DNA of 64,000 nt from Synergistaceae bacterium (GCA_031269245.1 JAISZL010000032.1:1-64000), one strand, 5' to 3'. Positions 1-8,756 are shown, counted from the first letter of the stretch. Notes: generated by a model not told the origin, from the sequence alone. Numbers and translations are program-made.

Positions 1-118
1 CGTAACGGATACAAAACCCCATCGCAGGTCGAGGAAGCGTGGTATAGTAACGGTATGGATATCAGGAAGTACTCAAAAACAGAGCCCTAAAACTCTACAC
101 AAAACCCGGGGCGGTTCA
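1..118 (+). mobile_element. Right end of an IS3-family insertion sequence (truncated by window edge)
   Basis: Frame 1 is open from the first base to a TAA at 88-90. It encodes a tail containing NGYKTPSQVEEAWY, which resembles the C-terminus of IS3-family OrfB transposases (the G-Y-x-[TS]-P motif after the DDE domain). The sequence after the stop, 91-118, read on the minus strand starts TGAACCGCCCCGGGTTTTG, the style of terminal inverted repeat common in IS3-family elements, so the element boundary is probably at 118. Only the last 29 codons are in the window, so whether the element is intact cannot be judged. Confidence 0.6.
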
Positions 119-153
119 AAGTTTGCCGCAATAAGTCGTGCAAATATCTCCAA

Positions 154-1403
154 GTGCAACAATATCCCTCCATAGATTTCATTTCCTCAGCAGAAAAGAG
201 ACTGAAATCATTGGGAGGATACAATGTGGAAACTTTCAAACAATTTTCATTGGAAGAAAGGATAACCATCCAAAACGAACTCAATTCACACAAGTCATTC
301 AAAGCCATTGCTCAGCAGCTTGGCAAGGCCCCCTCATCGATAAGCCACGAGGTCAGGAGGCACATTGAACGAAGGGAAAGTGGCGGTTACGGCAGGCAGT
401 TCAACGACTGCGGCAACCGCTTCTCCTGTGCTCTTGAAAACGTCTGCCAGGGTGCTTTCCCGTGCTCGCGCAAGCTGTGCCTCAACTGTAAAAATGCAAG
501 GCCTTCTGTCCCGCCTACCGCAAGGAGACCTGCCAGAGGTTGAGCCAGCCACCGTATGTCTGCAATGGTTGCGAGGGGCGCCACAAATGCACTTTAGATA
601 AATCCTTTTACAAAGCTTCGTCAGCAGATGGGGAGGCGAAGTCGCTGCTCCGGGAGTCACGGTCCGGGATCTCGCTTGACGAAGGCGAGATACAAAGGAT
701 CGATGGCATAGTGACCCCGCTCATCCTACAAGGACAGTCCATCCACCACATCTGCTGCTCGAACAAGGACTCTATCATGAGCAGCGAACGGACAATATAC
801 AACTATGTGAACAGCCGCGTCCCCACCGTAAAAAACATCGACCTGCCCCGCAAGGTGCGTTACAGGCCAAGGAAGAAAGCAAAGGAGCGCTTCAAGGTCG
901 ACAAGACTTGCGCCATTGGCGGAGGCTACAGTGATTTCCTCGCCTTCATGGAAAAGGCTGGGGATTCCGCTGTCGTCCAGATGGACACGGTGGAAGGGCA
1001 CAAGGGCGGGAAAGTGATTTTGACCCTGAGTTTCGTAAATAGCTCGTTCATGCTGGCTTATCTGAGAGACGCCAACACGTCAAAGTCGGTGGCCGATGTT
1101 TTTCAAACGCTGTGGGGAGCATTGGGGAAGGAATATTTCATGGAGCTTTTCCCCGTGATATTGACGGATAATGGCAGCGAGTTCACCAACCCTGCCGCCA
1201 TAGAATTCGACGAAGAAAACGGCAGGCGGACAAATTTGTTCTACTGCCACCCCTCTTCGCCATTCGAGAAGGGGGCGATAGAGAACAACCACGAGTTTAT
1301 CCGCCGGATACTACCGAAAGAGGCGAGCTTTGACCACCTGACGCAAGAGGGGGACATCCGGCTGATGCTGAACCACATAAACTCGTACAAGAGGACATTT
1401 TAA
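154..1403 (+). pseudogene. IS30-family transposase, frameshifted and 3'-truncated
   Basis: Two consecutive frames encode the two halves of one IS30-type transposase. The first (GTG at 154 to a stop near 543) carries the N-terminal helix-turn-helix with SLEERITIQNELN and SFKAIAQQLGK followed by a cysteine-rich segment. The second (to 1403) carries the rest of the zinc-binding-like segment (YVCNGCEGRHKCTL) and the integrase core with VVQMDTVEG, LTDNGSEF and KGAIENNHEFIRR, giving D, D and E catalytic positions. Restoring one missing base around 500-506 joins them (CKNARP then FCPAYRKETCQRLSQ). The protein then stops right after HINSYKR, where family members continue for roughly 30-40 residues, so the 3' end is also lost. 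It lies directly beside the IS3 end, giving a small IS graveyard. It is very probably inactive. Confidence 0.85.
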
Positions 1404-1431
1404 CTGTCCCTTGATACATATCGGATTTTCC

Positions 1432-2361
1432 TCAACCCATTAATATTGGATAGCCGTCGGCTTGGCGAAAGGTTCCGCCCCTGTAGCGCTGCTCGATTAT
1501 CCGCATGAGGGCACTCATCTGCGGCGTAACCCATTTATTTTCATGGTAGAACATCTGGCACCACAACTGGATGGGGCAATCCGACACGGGCAGCGGCACT
1601 AGGCTGTTCTCGGCGATGCCGCACCGCACCGCGTACTCCGGGAGGAAGGAGACGCCCACATGCTTGCGGAGCAGCTTCAGGATGACCGACGTGCTGTTGA
1701 CCTCCAAAAAAGGAGACACATACATATCCTTCCGCGCGGCGGCCTCCTCCAACGCCTGGCGGTAAATGCCGTTACGCTCGGTGAGGATCAGGGGGTGCCG
1801 CAATATGTCCGCGAGGCGCAGGTCACCCCTGCCGGCCAGCGGGTGCCCGGGGTGAGTCACGAATACGATGTTCTCCTTGGCGGAAAATATGCATTCGCAT
1901 TTTTTCTCGGATATTTTTCGATCGAGCAAGAAGATGAAATCCAGCTCATTGCGTTTGAGCATGTGGATGAGGTCATTGCCGGAAGCCGTTTTCGTCTCGA
2001 TAGACACGTTGGGGAATTTCTGATTGAACACCGGGATGCAGTCCGGCATGATCCACTCGAGAAGGGACTCGAGTATGCCAACCCGCAGGCTGCCCGCGAT
2101 CTCCTCCGGCTCTTTGCCAAGCATCTTGGCCTTTTCCACTATCTGGGCCATCTGTTTCGCGTACTCCAGAAATTTGTGCCCGTTCGGCGTGATCATCACG
2201 CGCTTCCCGATGCGCTCGAACAGGCAGACCCCGATCTCCTCCTCCAGCTGCTGTATCTGCATCGACACGGTAGACTGGGCGTAGCCGAGCTTCTCCGCCG
2301 CGTTGGTGAAGCTCTCCCTTTCCGCGACGCACAGGAACGTAGCGACATTTCGAAACTCCAC
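1432..2361 (-). CDS. LysR-family transcriptional regulator
   Basis: The 309-residue product has the standard LysR layout. An N-terminal winged helix-turn-helix (about residues 1-60, with SFTNAAEKLGYAQSTVSMQIQQLE) is followed by a linker helix and a periplasmic-binding-protein-like effector domain (about 90-295). The length is normal for the family. It is divergently transcribed from the first MttB-family methyltransferase, with 212 bp between them containing a perfect 12-bp dyad (2384-2395) close to its own start and a good promoter for the neighbour. By the usual LysR arrangement it probably represses itself and activates the divergent gene in response to a pathway metabolite. The effector is unknown; a quaternary amine or its demethylated product is a guess from the neighbours. 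Confidence 0.9.
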   Translation of the reverse strand: MEFRNVATFLCVAERESFTNAAEKLGYAQSTVSMQIQQLEEEIGVCLFERIGKRVMITPNGHKFLEYAKQMAQIVEKAKMLGKEPEEIAGSLRVGILESLLEWIMPDCIPVFNQKFPNVSIETKTASGNDLIHMLKRNELDFIFLLDRKISEKKCECIFSAKENIVFVTHPGHPLAGRGDLRLADILRHPLILTERNGIYRQALEEAAARKDMYVSPFLEVNSTSVILKLLRKHVGVSFLPEYAVRCGIAENSLVPLPVSDCPIQLWCQMFYHENKWVTPQMSALMRIIEQRYRGGTFRQADGYPILMG

Positions 2362-2383
2362 GATTTTCTCCTATCTGCTTTTT

Positions 2384-2395
2384 TGATAAATATCA
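2384..2395. promoter_or_regulatory. Perfect 12-bp dyad, probable LysR operator
   Basis: TGATA-AA-TATCA is a perfect dyad about 23 bp upstream of the lysR start and upstream of the rightward promoter. A-T-rich dyads of this kind in LysR divergent regions are typical recognition or autoregulatory sites. Binding is inferred. Confidence 0.4.
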
Positions 2396-2409
2396 TCAAT
2401 TTTATTCGT

Positions 2410-2437
2410 TTTACAAAAACTTTTTCTCGCATATAAT
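2410..2437 (+). promoter_or_regulatory. Candidate sigma70-type promoter for the first mttB-like gene
   Basis: TTTACA (2410-2415), a 16-bp spacer and a perfect TATAAT (2432-2437) point toward the methyltransferase gene at 2574, leaving a leader of about 130 nt. The operator-like dyad lies just upstream of the -35, a usual place for LysR activation. Confidence 0.55.
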
Positions 2438-2573
2438 AAAAAACTAGGTGAGCGTTGTTGTGACTTTATCAAAAATCGAGCTATTCCACAAGAGAGGCCG
2501 GCACCGCGGCACTTACCGCGGCGGGGTATGCGGCGTTCAAACAAACCAGCTCCTCGGAAGGATGATGTAAACC

Positions 2574-4025
2574 ATGTATGCGGCACAGAAAGGCGGGCAG
2601 CTGCGGTTATTCAGCGACAGGGACGTGAGCGCCATCCATGAGGGCGTTGTCAGGTTGCTGGAGGAAGTTGGCGTGCAGGTCAAAAGCAGGCAGGCGTTCG
2701 AGATCTTCGAGAAAAACGGCGCAGTCTGCGACCCTTCGACCGAAATCGTCAAGCTTCCCCGCAAAATACTCGAAAACATCATCAAGACCGCCCCGTCCAA
2801 AATCACCATCTATGGCAGGGACGATAAGCACGATGCGGTGCTCGAGAAAAACCGGGTGCACTTCGGAACCGGCGGGACCGTTCTGTTCGTCAACGACTTC
2901 GACACGGGCGAGAAACGCAAGGCGATCGCACGGGACGTCCGGGACTTCGCGTGTCTCACCGACGCGCTCGAAAACCTCGCGTTCTACGTAATCCACACAT
3001 ATCCCAGCGACGTGCCGACGGAGGATGTGGACGCCAACCGCTTCTACTGGGCCCTGACCAACACGTCCAAGCCGGTCATGGGCGGCATGTACACCATGAA
3101 GGGCTTGAAGGAGGCCATACAGATCGCGGAGACGATCGCTGGGGGCGCGGACAAGCTTCGCGAACGCCCCTTCGCGTCTTTCATCACCCTGATGGTCAGT
3201 CCGCTCGTCATGGACCCGCATTACACGGACTTCCTCATCGAGATCGCGAAGAGGGGGCTTCCCGTAGCCGTCCCATCGGAACCGCTGGCGGGCGCGACCT
3301 CCCCCGTCACCATCGCGGGCACGATCGCCATCAACCTGGCTGAAACGCTGATGGGCCTCGCGCTGGCGCAGATGATCACTCCCGGCTGCCCCGCTCTCAT
3401 CGGCACCACGGCCAGCATCATGGACATGAAGACCGGCACCTATTCCGCCGGCGCGATCGAGTCATCTCTGATAAACGTAGGCATAGCGCAGATGGCGCAG
3501 TATTACGACCTGCCCCTATACGCCACCGGGGGCCAGTCGGACTCCAAAACAGTGGACGCGCAGGCGGGCTATGAAAGCGCGTGTCAAGCGATGGCGCTCG
3601 GCCTCTCCGGCGCGAACTGGATCCACGACTCAGCGGGCCTGCTGGAAAACTGCACCACCGTGTCATATGAAAAAACCGTCATCGACAACGAGATATTGAG
3701 CAACGTCCTGCGCGTGGCTCGCGGCATCGACGTGACCCCCAAGACGCTCGCTATCGACGTCATCAAGGAAGTGGGTCCCGCCGGCAACTTCCTGGTGCAC
3801 GAGCACACCGTCGAGAACTTCCGCAAGGAGTTCTTCCTCCCCACGATCTCCGACAGGTGGAACCGCGACACATGGGTCAAGGAGGGCAGCCTGGACGCCT
3901 TCAAGCGCGCCCACCAGGCGGCGGAAAACATTCTCCGCGGCCACAGGGCGCCGCGGGTCGACCCGAGCGTAAAGGCAAAGATCCGCCAGACCTTCCCGGG
4001 CATCAAGGGAGAAGATCTGCCATGA
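2574..4025 (+). CDS. MttB-family (trimethylamine-type) corrinoid methyltransferase, non-pyrrolysine
   Basis: The 483-residue product has the length and signature pattern of the MttB superfamily. These are TIM-barrel enzymes that move a methyl group from a quaternary or tertiary amine to Co(I) of a corrinoid protein. Visible landmarks are the N-terminal LSD-x-D-like segment (FSDRDVSAIHEG), HTYPSDVP near 141-148, and GGQSDSKTVDAQAGYES at 319-335. The open frame has no internal TAG, so it belongs to the pyrrolysine-free branch, whose characterised members demethylate glycine betaine, proline betaine, carnitine or gamma-butyrobetaine. Here the substrate is unknown. An upstream GGAAGG supports the ATG start. 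It is preceded by a divergent lysR and converges with a second MttB homologue. No corrinoid protein or MtgA-type partner is encoded nearby. Confidence 0.88.
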   Translation: MYAAQKGGQLRLFSDRDVSAIHEGVVRLLEEVGVQVKSRQAFEIFEKNGAVCDPSTEIVKLPRKILENIIKTAPSKITIYGRDDKHDAVLEKNRVHFGTGGTVLFVNDFDTGEKRKAIARDVRDFACLTDALENLAFYVIHTYPSDVPTEDVDANRFYWALTNTSKPVMGGMYTMKGLKEAIQIAETIAGGADKLRERPFASFITLMVSPLVMDPHYTDFLIEIAKRGLPVAVPSEPLAGATSPVTIAGTIAINLAETLMGLALAQMITPGCPALIGTTASIMDMKTGTYSAGAIESSLINVGIAQMAQYYDLPLYATGGQSDSKTVDAQAGYESACQAMALGLSGANWIHDSAGLLENCTTVSYEKTVIDNEILSNVLRVARGIDVTPKTLAIDVIKEVGPAGNFLVHEHTVENFRKEFFLPTISDRWNRDTWVKEGSLDAFKRAHQAAENILRGHRAPRVDPSVKAKIRQTFPGIKGEDLP

Positions 4026-4032
4026 CGGACAC

Positions 4033-4078
4033 GAGGAGGAGATCCGCCGCTGAGGCACAAGCGGCGGATCTCCTCCTC
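4033..4078. terminator. Long perfect hairpin (19-bp stem, 8-nt loop) between convergent genes
   Basis: 4033-4051 and 4060-4078 are exact inverted complements around the loop GAGGCACA. The hairpin begins 7 bp after the stop of the first mttB-like gene. The stem contains GAGGAGGAGATC on one arm, and no T-run follows directly. It probably acts as a bidirectional terminator or mRNA-end stabiliser for the convergent pair. The perfect 19-bp length is more than termination needs. Confidence 0.6.
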
Positions 4079-4083
4079 AAACC

Positions 4084-4134
4084 GCGGGCTCTGCCCGCAC
4101 CCGCCAGGGAGCCAGCTCCCTGGACCCTTTTTAC
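4084..4134. terminator. Double hairpin with T-run
   Basis: GCGGGC-TCT-GCCCGC is followed by CCAGGGAG-CCAG-CTCCCTGG and then a CCCTTTTTACATTTTT tract, which is a rho-independent terminator for the rightward methyltransferase gene. The paired GC-hairpin architecture looks like the repeated hairpin pairs found after genes in many GC-rich anaerobes; that comparison is from memory only. Confidence 0.55.
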
Positions 4135-4176
4135 ATTTTTATTTTCACCCGCTGACCGAGTTTTTGGGAAACCGCT

Positions 4177-5625
4177 CTATCGATGCCTCGTGGCGGACGC
4201 CTCTCGTTCGGCCGATCTCGTTATGGCGGCCAGCTCATTCTCCTGAGCGTCTGACATGACCGGTCTGCGCTCGGCGGCCAAGACCTTGCGCGCCTCGCAG
4301 GCCGCTCGCTCGCCCAGGGACGTGCGCCCGTCGCCATACCATCCCGTGACCCCGTCCGCGAATCCCAGACGGGGCTCGAAGACCTCCCCTTTCCGGAGGC
4401 GCTCCACGGTGTGGATCCTGTCCATGAAGCTGCCCCCCTCCTCCAGAACCTCCCCCATCTCCTCCATGCCCAGCGCGTCGTCGCCCGTCTCGCGCTCCGC
4501 TGCGGCATTCTTTATCATCCGCGCGATCTCGCCGTCAATGACGATCTGTTCGAGGGACCCGCACATGGCGCTTCCCAAACCGCCTAAGCCGGTTATCATG
4601 GACGCGCCGGACAGGGCAGGCAAAAGGCCGTTCATCATCTTCTCGTACCCCGTCTGTTCGTCGAAACCACAGCCGGTGCCGGCCATTCCGTACACGTCGG
4701 ACGGCATACCGCAGAGCGCGGCCATCTGAGCCGCCATGCCGCTCGCGGCCCCAGTCTCAGGCAGCCCCAGCAGGACTTGCCCCACCCTCATTCCGGCGAA
4801 GAACGGGCGCGCCCCATAGACGAGAGGGACCTTCGGGTTGACGAGTTTGCAGAACGCCGCGAAAGCCAGTATCTCAGCGTGGCACACCGCGACGCACCCC
4901 ACGACGGAGAACGGGGCCGTCATGCCCGCTATAGGGGCGGCTAAGACTGATATGGGGACGCCCGCCTCCGACAGTATCCTCGCGGTATCGGTTATCTCCT
5001 TGGGCCAGATAAGCGGGGACGTCGGCGACACACCCACCATGCCGACGTTTCTTTCTCCGTCCCCGAGCGCTTTGAATATCTCCGCTATGTACTTCGCGTT
5101 GAGCGGGGTCGATACGCCGGGGCAGTACACGGGCTTTTCGCTGTTGCGGAACAGTATGACGCTCTGGAGGAATTGCGAGATCTCGACCGGGACGTCTGAC
5201 GGATACACGAGGGCGCACGGGAGGTCGAGGCCATCCACGGCATTCATCAGCCTGACCGCGTCCGCCAGGTCGGAGGCCAAGGCGTCGCGGCGCGCGCCCG
5301 ATTTCGAGTCGATGATCCACGGCGCCCCGCCGGTGCTGTGGACGAGAAGCCCTTCCCCGACCGAGACCTCCGCGCCTGACAGCGACGACAGCTTTATCTC
5401 GGGGACGGAGGCATTCATCGCCCTCTCTATCGCCTCGCGCCTCACGCTGACGCGCCCGTTCGGCAATATCCCGCCTCCGCTCCGCGCCATGACGTCGCGA
5501 ACGCCCTCGTCCTCAACGCGTATGCCGAAATTCTCCAGCATCTCGATGGCTTTTTCGTGCACCCTCGATACGTCCTCATCCGAGAGCTGCCTCAAATATC
5601 CGAAGCGCCTCATCTCACGCCTCAT
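4177..5625 (-). CDS. Second MttB-family corrinoid methyltransferase homologue, non-pyrrolysine
   Basis: The 482-residue product is a diverged paralogue of the gene at 2574. It shares the N-terminal LSDEDVSRVHEKAIEMLENFGI segment, LVYPSDVP, repeated GM-rich barrel segments and a MAGTGCGFDEQTGYEK motif where the other protein has GGQSDSKTVDAQAGYES. The substitution around this motif suggests a different substrate. It overlaps the upstream M24 gene by 11 bp, so the two are translationally coupled and form one operon. A second in-frame ATG at 5613 has a GAGG six bases upstream and may be the true start. It ends in TAG, but the protein is already full length, so this is an ordinary stop. Corrinoid dependence is family knowledge; the substrate is unknown. 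Confidence 0.8.
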   Translation of the reverse strand: MRREMRRFGYLRQLSDEDVSRVHEKAIEMLENFGIRVEDEGVRDVMARSGGGILPNGRVSVRREAIERAMNASVPEIKLSSLSGAEVSVGEGLLVHSTGGAPWIIDSKSGARRDALASDLADAVRLMNAVDGLDLPCALVYPSDVPVEISQFLQSVILFRNSEKPVYCPGVSTPLNAKYIAEIFKALGDGERNVGMVGVSPTSPLIWPKEITDTARILSEAGVPISVLAAPIAGMTAPFSVVGCVAVCHAEILAFAAFCKLVNPKVPLVYGARPFFAGMRVGQVLLGLPETGAASGMAAQMAALCGMPSDVYGMAGTGCGFDEQTGYEKMMNGLLPALSGASMITGLGGLGSAMCGSLEQIVIDGEIARMIKNAAAERETGDDALGMEEMGEVLEEGGSFMDRIHTVERLRKGEVFEPRLGFADGVTGWYGDGRTSLGERAACEARKVLAAERRPVMSDAQENELAAITRSAEREASATRHR

Positions 5626-6733
5626 ACAGGAACATTTCCTCTCTTTTCTTGGTGTAGGAGTTGAACACCTCGCACCCGTTCTCCGTGACGCGGACGTCGT
5701 CCTCTATGCGGACGCCCCCGAGCCCCGGAAGGTAAATGCCGGGCTCCACCGTGAACACCATGCCCTCTTCGAGGATCGTTCCGTCGTTGACGGAGGTGAT
5801 GTTGGGCGCCTCGTGCACGTTGAGTCCCAGACCGTGGCCCGTGCGGTGTATGAACCGATCGCCGTAGCCCGCGGCGGAGATGACGCTTCTCGCGGCCCTG
5901 TCGACGTCGCTCGCCCTGGCGCCGGGCTTCGCGGCCGCTATCCCCGCGGCGTTCGCCTCGTGGACTATATCGTAAATCTTGACAAGCTCGGGGTTGATTT
6001 CATCCGGTCCGCCCATGAACAGCGAGCGCGTGAAATCCGACCAGTAAAAGTTGCAGTAGCCGCAGAAGTCCACCGTTATCACGTCGCCGCGCGCTATCCT
6101 CGTCTCCCCGGATATTCCGTGGGGGTTGGCGGAACGCGCCCCCGTCAAGATCTGTATGATGAACGGGTCGGGATGGAAAGAGGGCGTGCGCGCCATCTCG
6201 CAGAGCAGGGCCAAGACCACCTCCTTCTCGCTCGCGCCTGGCTTTATCGAGGCCCTGACGGCCGACAGAGCGTCATCGGCGCACTTGGCGGAGAGCCTTA
6301 TCTGCTCTATCTCGTAAGGGTCCTTCTTGACGCGGGCCAGCGCTATCACGTCGCTTACGTCCTCAAAGGTTCCCCCAAGGCTCTTCAGCATCTCGCCCGT
6401 CCGCATCGTGTAGCAGCTCGCCTCTATTCCGGTCCTCCCACCGCCGCGCAACAGTTTCCCCAGAACCTTCGACGGGCCCTCGGAGTCGCCGTAGACATGC
6501 TCCTGAACGGACGAATCCCTCATACAGCCGGAATCCACCGACGGGACGACTGCCCAGCTCTCACCCCGCGACGCGTCCGCCACGAGTCCCATAAAGCGCT
6601 CGTAGGGATGGAGCATCACCCCGGTCAGGTAATAAAACGTCAGCGGTTCTCCAACTATTGCCCTGTCGAAACCGGCTTCCAACATGTAACCATACAGTTT
6701 TTTCCGCCTATCCTCATACATTTTATCATTCAT
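5615..6733 (-). CDS. M24-family metallohydrolase (Xaa-Pro dipeptidase/creatinase fold)
   Basis: The 372-residue product has an N-terminal creatinase-like domain (about 1-130) and a C-terminal pita-bread domain. The five expected metal ligands are visible: D222 (TVDFCG), D233 (SDFTR), H300 (HRTGHGLG), E330 (FTVEPGI) and E344 (VRIEDD), plus H307 in NVHEAP. A dinuclear hydrolase is therefore likely. The family holds prolidases and aminopeptidases but also creatinase, ectoine hydrolase and DMSP lyase DddP. It is the first gene of an operon with an MttB homologue and faces a peptide-type transporter. Release of an N-methylated amino acid from a peptide or amidino compound is therefore as plausible as general peptide turnover. 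Which of these applies cannot be decided from sequence. Confidence 0.85.
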   Translation of the reverse strand: MNDKMYEDRRKKLYGYMLEAGFDRAIVGEPLTFYYLTGVMLHPYERFMGLVADASRGESWAVVPSVDSGCMRDSSVQEHVYGDSEGPSKVLGKLLRGGGRTGIEASCYTMRTGEMLKSLGGTFEDVSDVIALARVKKDPYEIEQIRLSAKCADDALSAVRASIKPGASEKEVVLALLCEMARTPSFHPDPFIIQILTGARSANPHGISGETRIARGDVITVDFCGYCNFYWSDFTRSLFMGGPDEINPELVKIYDIVHEANAAGIAAAKPGARASDVDRAARSVISAAGYGDRFIHRTGHGLGLNVHEAPNITSVNDGTILEEGMVFTVEPGIYLPGLGGVRIEDDVRVTENGCEVFNSYTKKREEMFLYEA

Positions 6734-6782
6734 TACGACGCTCTCCTTAAGAAATATAAAGTGGGGTGGTGAAGGGGCATTA

Positions 6783-6811
6783 TTGACAAATCAAAAAAAC
6801 TCCGTTAATAT
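6783..6811 (+). promoter_or_regulatory. Promoter for the first ABC transporter operon
   Basis: A perfect TTGACA (6783-6788), a 17-bp spacer and TAATAT (6806-6811) point to the permease gene at 6928. The -10 overlaps that of a minus-strand promoter driving the M24-methyltransferase operon. A separate TATAAT at 6877-6882 could be a second start site. Confidence 0.65.
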
Positions 6812-6836
6812 TATAGAAATTGTTAATTAGTGTCAA
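6808..6836 (-). promoter_or_regulatory. Promoter for the M24-mttB2 operon, sharing its -10 with the rightward promoter
   Basis: On the minus strand there is TTGACA (6836-6831), a 17-bp spacer and TAATAT (6813-6808). An overlapping TATAAT gives a 15-bp spacer. The -10 region is the same AATATT palindrome used by the plus-strand promoter, so the two polymerase sites are mutually exclusive. Confidence 0.65.
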
Positions 6837-6927
6837 GGAATGTTTTTATAAAGTATGCTGTAACGCTCAAGTCGCTTATAATCTTAAAAATCATTTCCCA
6901 TAATATTATATTGGCGAGGAAAACAGA

Positions 6928-7860
6928 ATGGGCAAATATATTCTGAAAAGAATTTTGATTGTCTTCCCCACCCTTTTGGCTATTATTTTTATCGTTTTCG
7001 CGGTGATGAGCCTGACGCCCAACAATCCAGCCGCCGTCATGCTCGGCCCAAGGGCGTCGGCGGAGGCCGTCGAAAAGCTCAACCACGAGCTCGGCTACGA
7101 CAAACCGCTATTCATCCGCTACGCGGACTACGTCGCGAACCTGTTGCGCGGGGACATGGGGAAGTCCTACAACTCCCGCCGCGACGTGTTTTTGGAGATA
7201 ACGTCCCGATTTCCGACGACAGTGAAACTGGCGGCGTCGGCGATATTCCTGGCGGTGGCCATCGGTGTCCCGCTCGGCGTGATCGCCGCGGTTAAGCAGT
7301 ACAGCGTATTCGACGTCATCGGGACGGCCATCTCGATGTTCATGGCGTCGATGCCGGGGTTCTGGTTCGGCATGATGGCGATACTGCTCTTCTCACTCAC
7401 GCTTGGCTGGCTGCCGTCCTACGGCAGTAAGACGGCAGCGCATTTCATACTGCCCTCCGTCACGCTCGCCATCCCGGTGGCTGCCACGATACTACGCTTC
7501 ACCCGCACGACCATGCTCGAAACGATACGGCAGGACTATGTTAGGACGGCTCGCTCCAAGGGACAGACGGAGAGCCGGGTGATAACGGCCCACGCGCTGA
7601 AAAACGCGCTCCTGCCAATAGTGACGGTCGCCGGGATGGAGTTCGGCTGGCTTCTGGGAGGGGCCGTAGTCATCGAAACGCTGTTCTCCATAAACGGGGT
7701 CGGCAAGCTGATAATAGACTCGATACACAAAAAGGACATCCCGCAGGTCACGGGATGCGCCCTGTTCCTGGCCTTCTTTTTTATGCTGGTCATGCTGGCG
7801 GTTGACATACTCTACGCATTCATCGACCCCAGGATCAAGGCGAGATACCAAAAAGGATAG
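6928..7860 (+). CDS. Dipeptide/oligopeptide-type ABC transporter permease (DppB/OppB family), copy 1
   Basis: The 310-residue inner-membrane permease opens with MGKYILKRILIVFPTLLAIIF and has six predicted membrane segments. The EAA-like cytoplasmic loop (RQDYVRTARSKGQTESRVITAHALKNALLP) is the ATPase docking site of this family. GAGG eight bases upstream supports the ATG. It is the first gene of a five-gene operon (permease, permease, ATPase, ATPase, binding protein). The family imports di- and oligopeptides but also nickel, opines and other cationic solutes. The neighbouring M24 and MttB genes leave open a peptide or methylated-amine cargo. Confidence 0.9.
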   Translation: MGKYILKRILIVFPTLLAIIFIVFAVMSLTPNNPAAVMLGPRASAEAVEKLNHELGYDKPLFIRYADYVANLLRGDMGKSYNSRRDVFLEITSRFPTTVKLAASAIFLAVAIGVPLGVIAAVKQYSVFDVIGTAISMFMASMPGFWFGMMAILLFSLTLGWLPSYGSKTAAHFILPSVTLAIPVAATILRFTRTTMLETIRQDYVRTARSKGQTESRVITAHALKNALLPIVTVAGMEFGWLLGGAVVIETLFSINGVGKLIIDSIHKKDIPQVTGCALFLAFFFMLVMLAVDILYAFIDPRIKARYQKG

Positions 7861-7874
7861 GGGGTTCCCAAGGA

Positions 7875-8756
7875 ATGTCAAGCCGGACAAATACCGCAGC
7901 GATCCCCCAAAAAAAGAGCAGGCTCAGGGAGATATGCGGGCGGATGGCAAAAAACAAAATAGCGATGGCGGGGTTCTTCATCTTCACCGCTATCATGGCG
8001 TGCGTGATACTGGCCGACTTCATAGTGCCGCTCCAGTACGCGCTGAAACAGAACATGGCCGAACGATACCTGCCGCCGTCATGGGCGCATCCGTTCGGCA
8101 CGGATCTCTATGGGAGGGACATATTCGCGCGCATCGTGCACGGATCCAGGAACTCCCTCCTGCTGGGCATAAGCGCCGTCATCGTCGGCGTGTCCATCGG
8201 AGGGCTGCTGGGCTCGGTGGCGGGATACTTCGGCGGCGCGGCGGACGCTGTCATCTCCAGAGTACTGGACACCATAATGTGCATTCCCTTCATGCTGCTG
8301 GCGCTCGCCATCGTCGCGTCGCTGGGCTCCGGCATCGGGAACGTGCTGATAGCGTTGATGGTCGCCATGGTACCCTACTACACCAGGGTCATCAGGGCCG
8401 CGATACTGAACATAGCGGAGATGGATTTCATCGAGGCCGCGAAGGCGTGCGGCGCGTCCCACGCGTTCATCATCGTGCGGCATGTGCTTCCGAACGCCAT
8501 AGGCACCGTGATAGTCCAGGCGACGATGTCCGTGGGCTCTATGATAATCTCCGCCGCCGCGATGAGCTTTCTGGGCATGGGGATACAGCCCCCGGCGCCG
8601 GAATGGGGTTCCATGCTGTCCGAGGGGAAGGATTACATGATGACGTACCCGCACATGGTCATATTTCCGGGACTCGCGATAACGCTGACGGCACTCTCGG
8701 TGAATCTGATGGGGGACGGCCTGAGGGACGCTCTCGATCCGAGGCTGAAGGACTAG
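7875..8756 (+). CDS. Dipeptide/oligopeptide-type ABC transporter permease (DppC/OppC family), copy 1
   Basis: The 293-residue second permease has a cytoplasmic N-terminus (LREICGRMAKNKIAMAGFFIF), a WAHPFGTDLYGRDIFARIVHGSRNSL segment typical of DppC, and an EAA loop around FIEAAKACGASHAFIIVRHVLPNA. It ends with the usual LMGDGLRDALDPRLKD. It follows the first permease after 14 bp and is preceded by AAGGA. It pairs with that protein to form the translocation channel. Confidence 0.9.
   Translation: MSSRTNTAAIPQKKSRLREICGRMAKNKIAMAGFFIFTAIMACVILADFIVPLQYALKQNMAERYLPPSWAHPFGTDLYGRDIFARIVHGSRNSLLLGISAVIVGVSIGGLLGSVAGYFGGAADAVISRVLDTIMCIPFMLLALAIVASLGSGIGNVLIALMVAMVPYYTRVIRAAILNIAEMDFIEAAKACGASHAFIIVRHVLPNAIGTVIVQATMSVGSMIISAAAMSFLGMGIQPPAPEWGSMLSEGKDYMMTYPHMVIFPGLAITLTALSVNLMGDGLRDALDPRLKD

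Noticed and set aside
4177..4179. TAG codon at the end of the second MttB-family gene as a pyrrolysine codon
   Set aside because: The protein is already the normal length (482 residues) and Pyl in MttB lies in the middle of the chain. The downstream frame has no family similarity, so it is an ordinary stop.
4838..6772. Long plus-strand open frame of 644 codons
   Set aside because: It is antisense to the M24 and mttB2 genes, which have clear motifs. Long shadow frames are expected in GC-rich DNA; the same applies to 29496-31493, 12646-13983 and 42854-44422.
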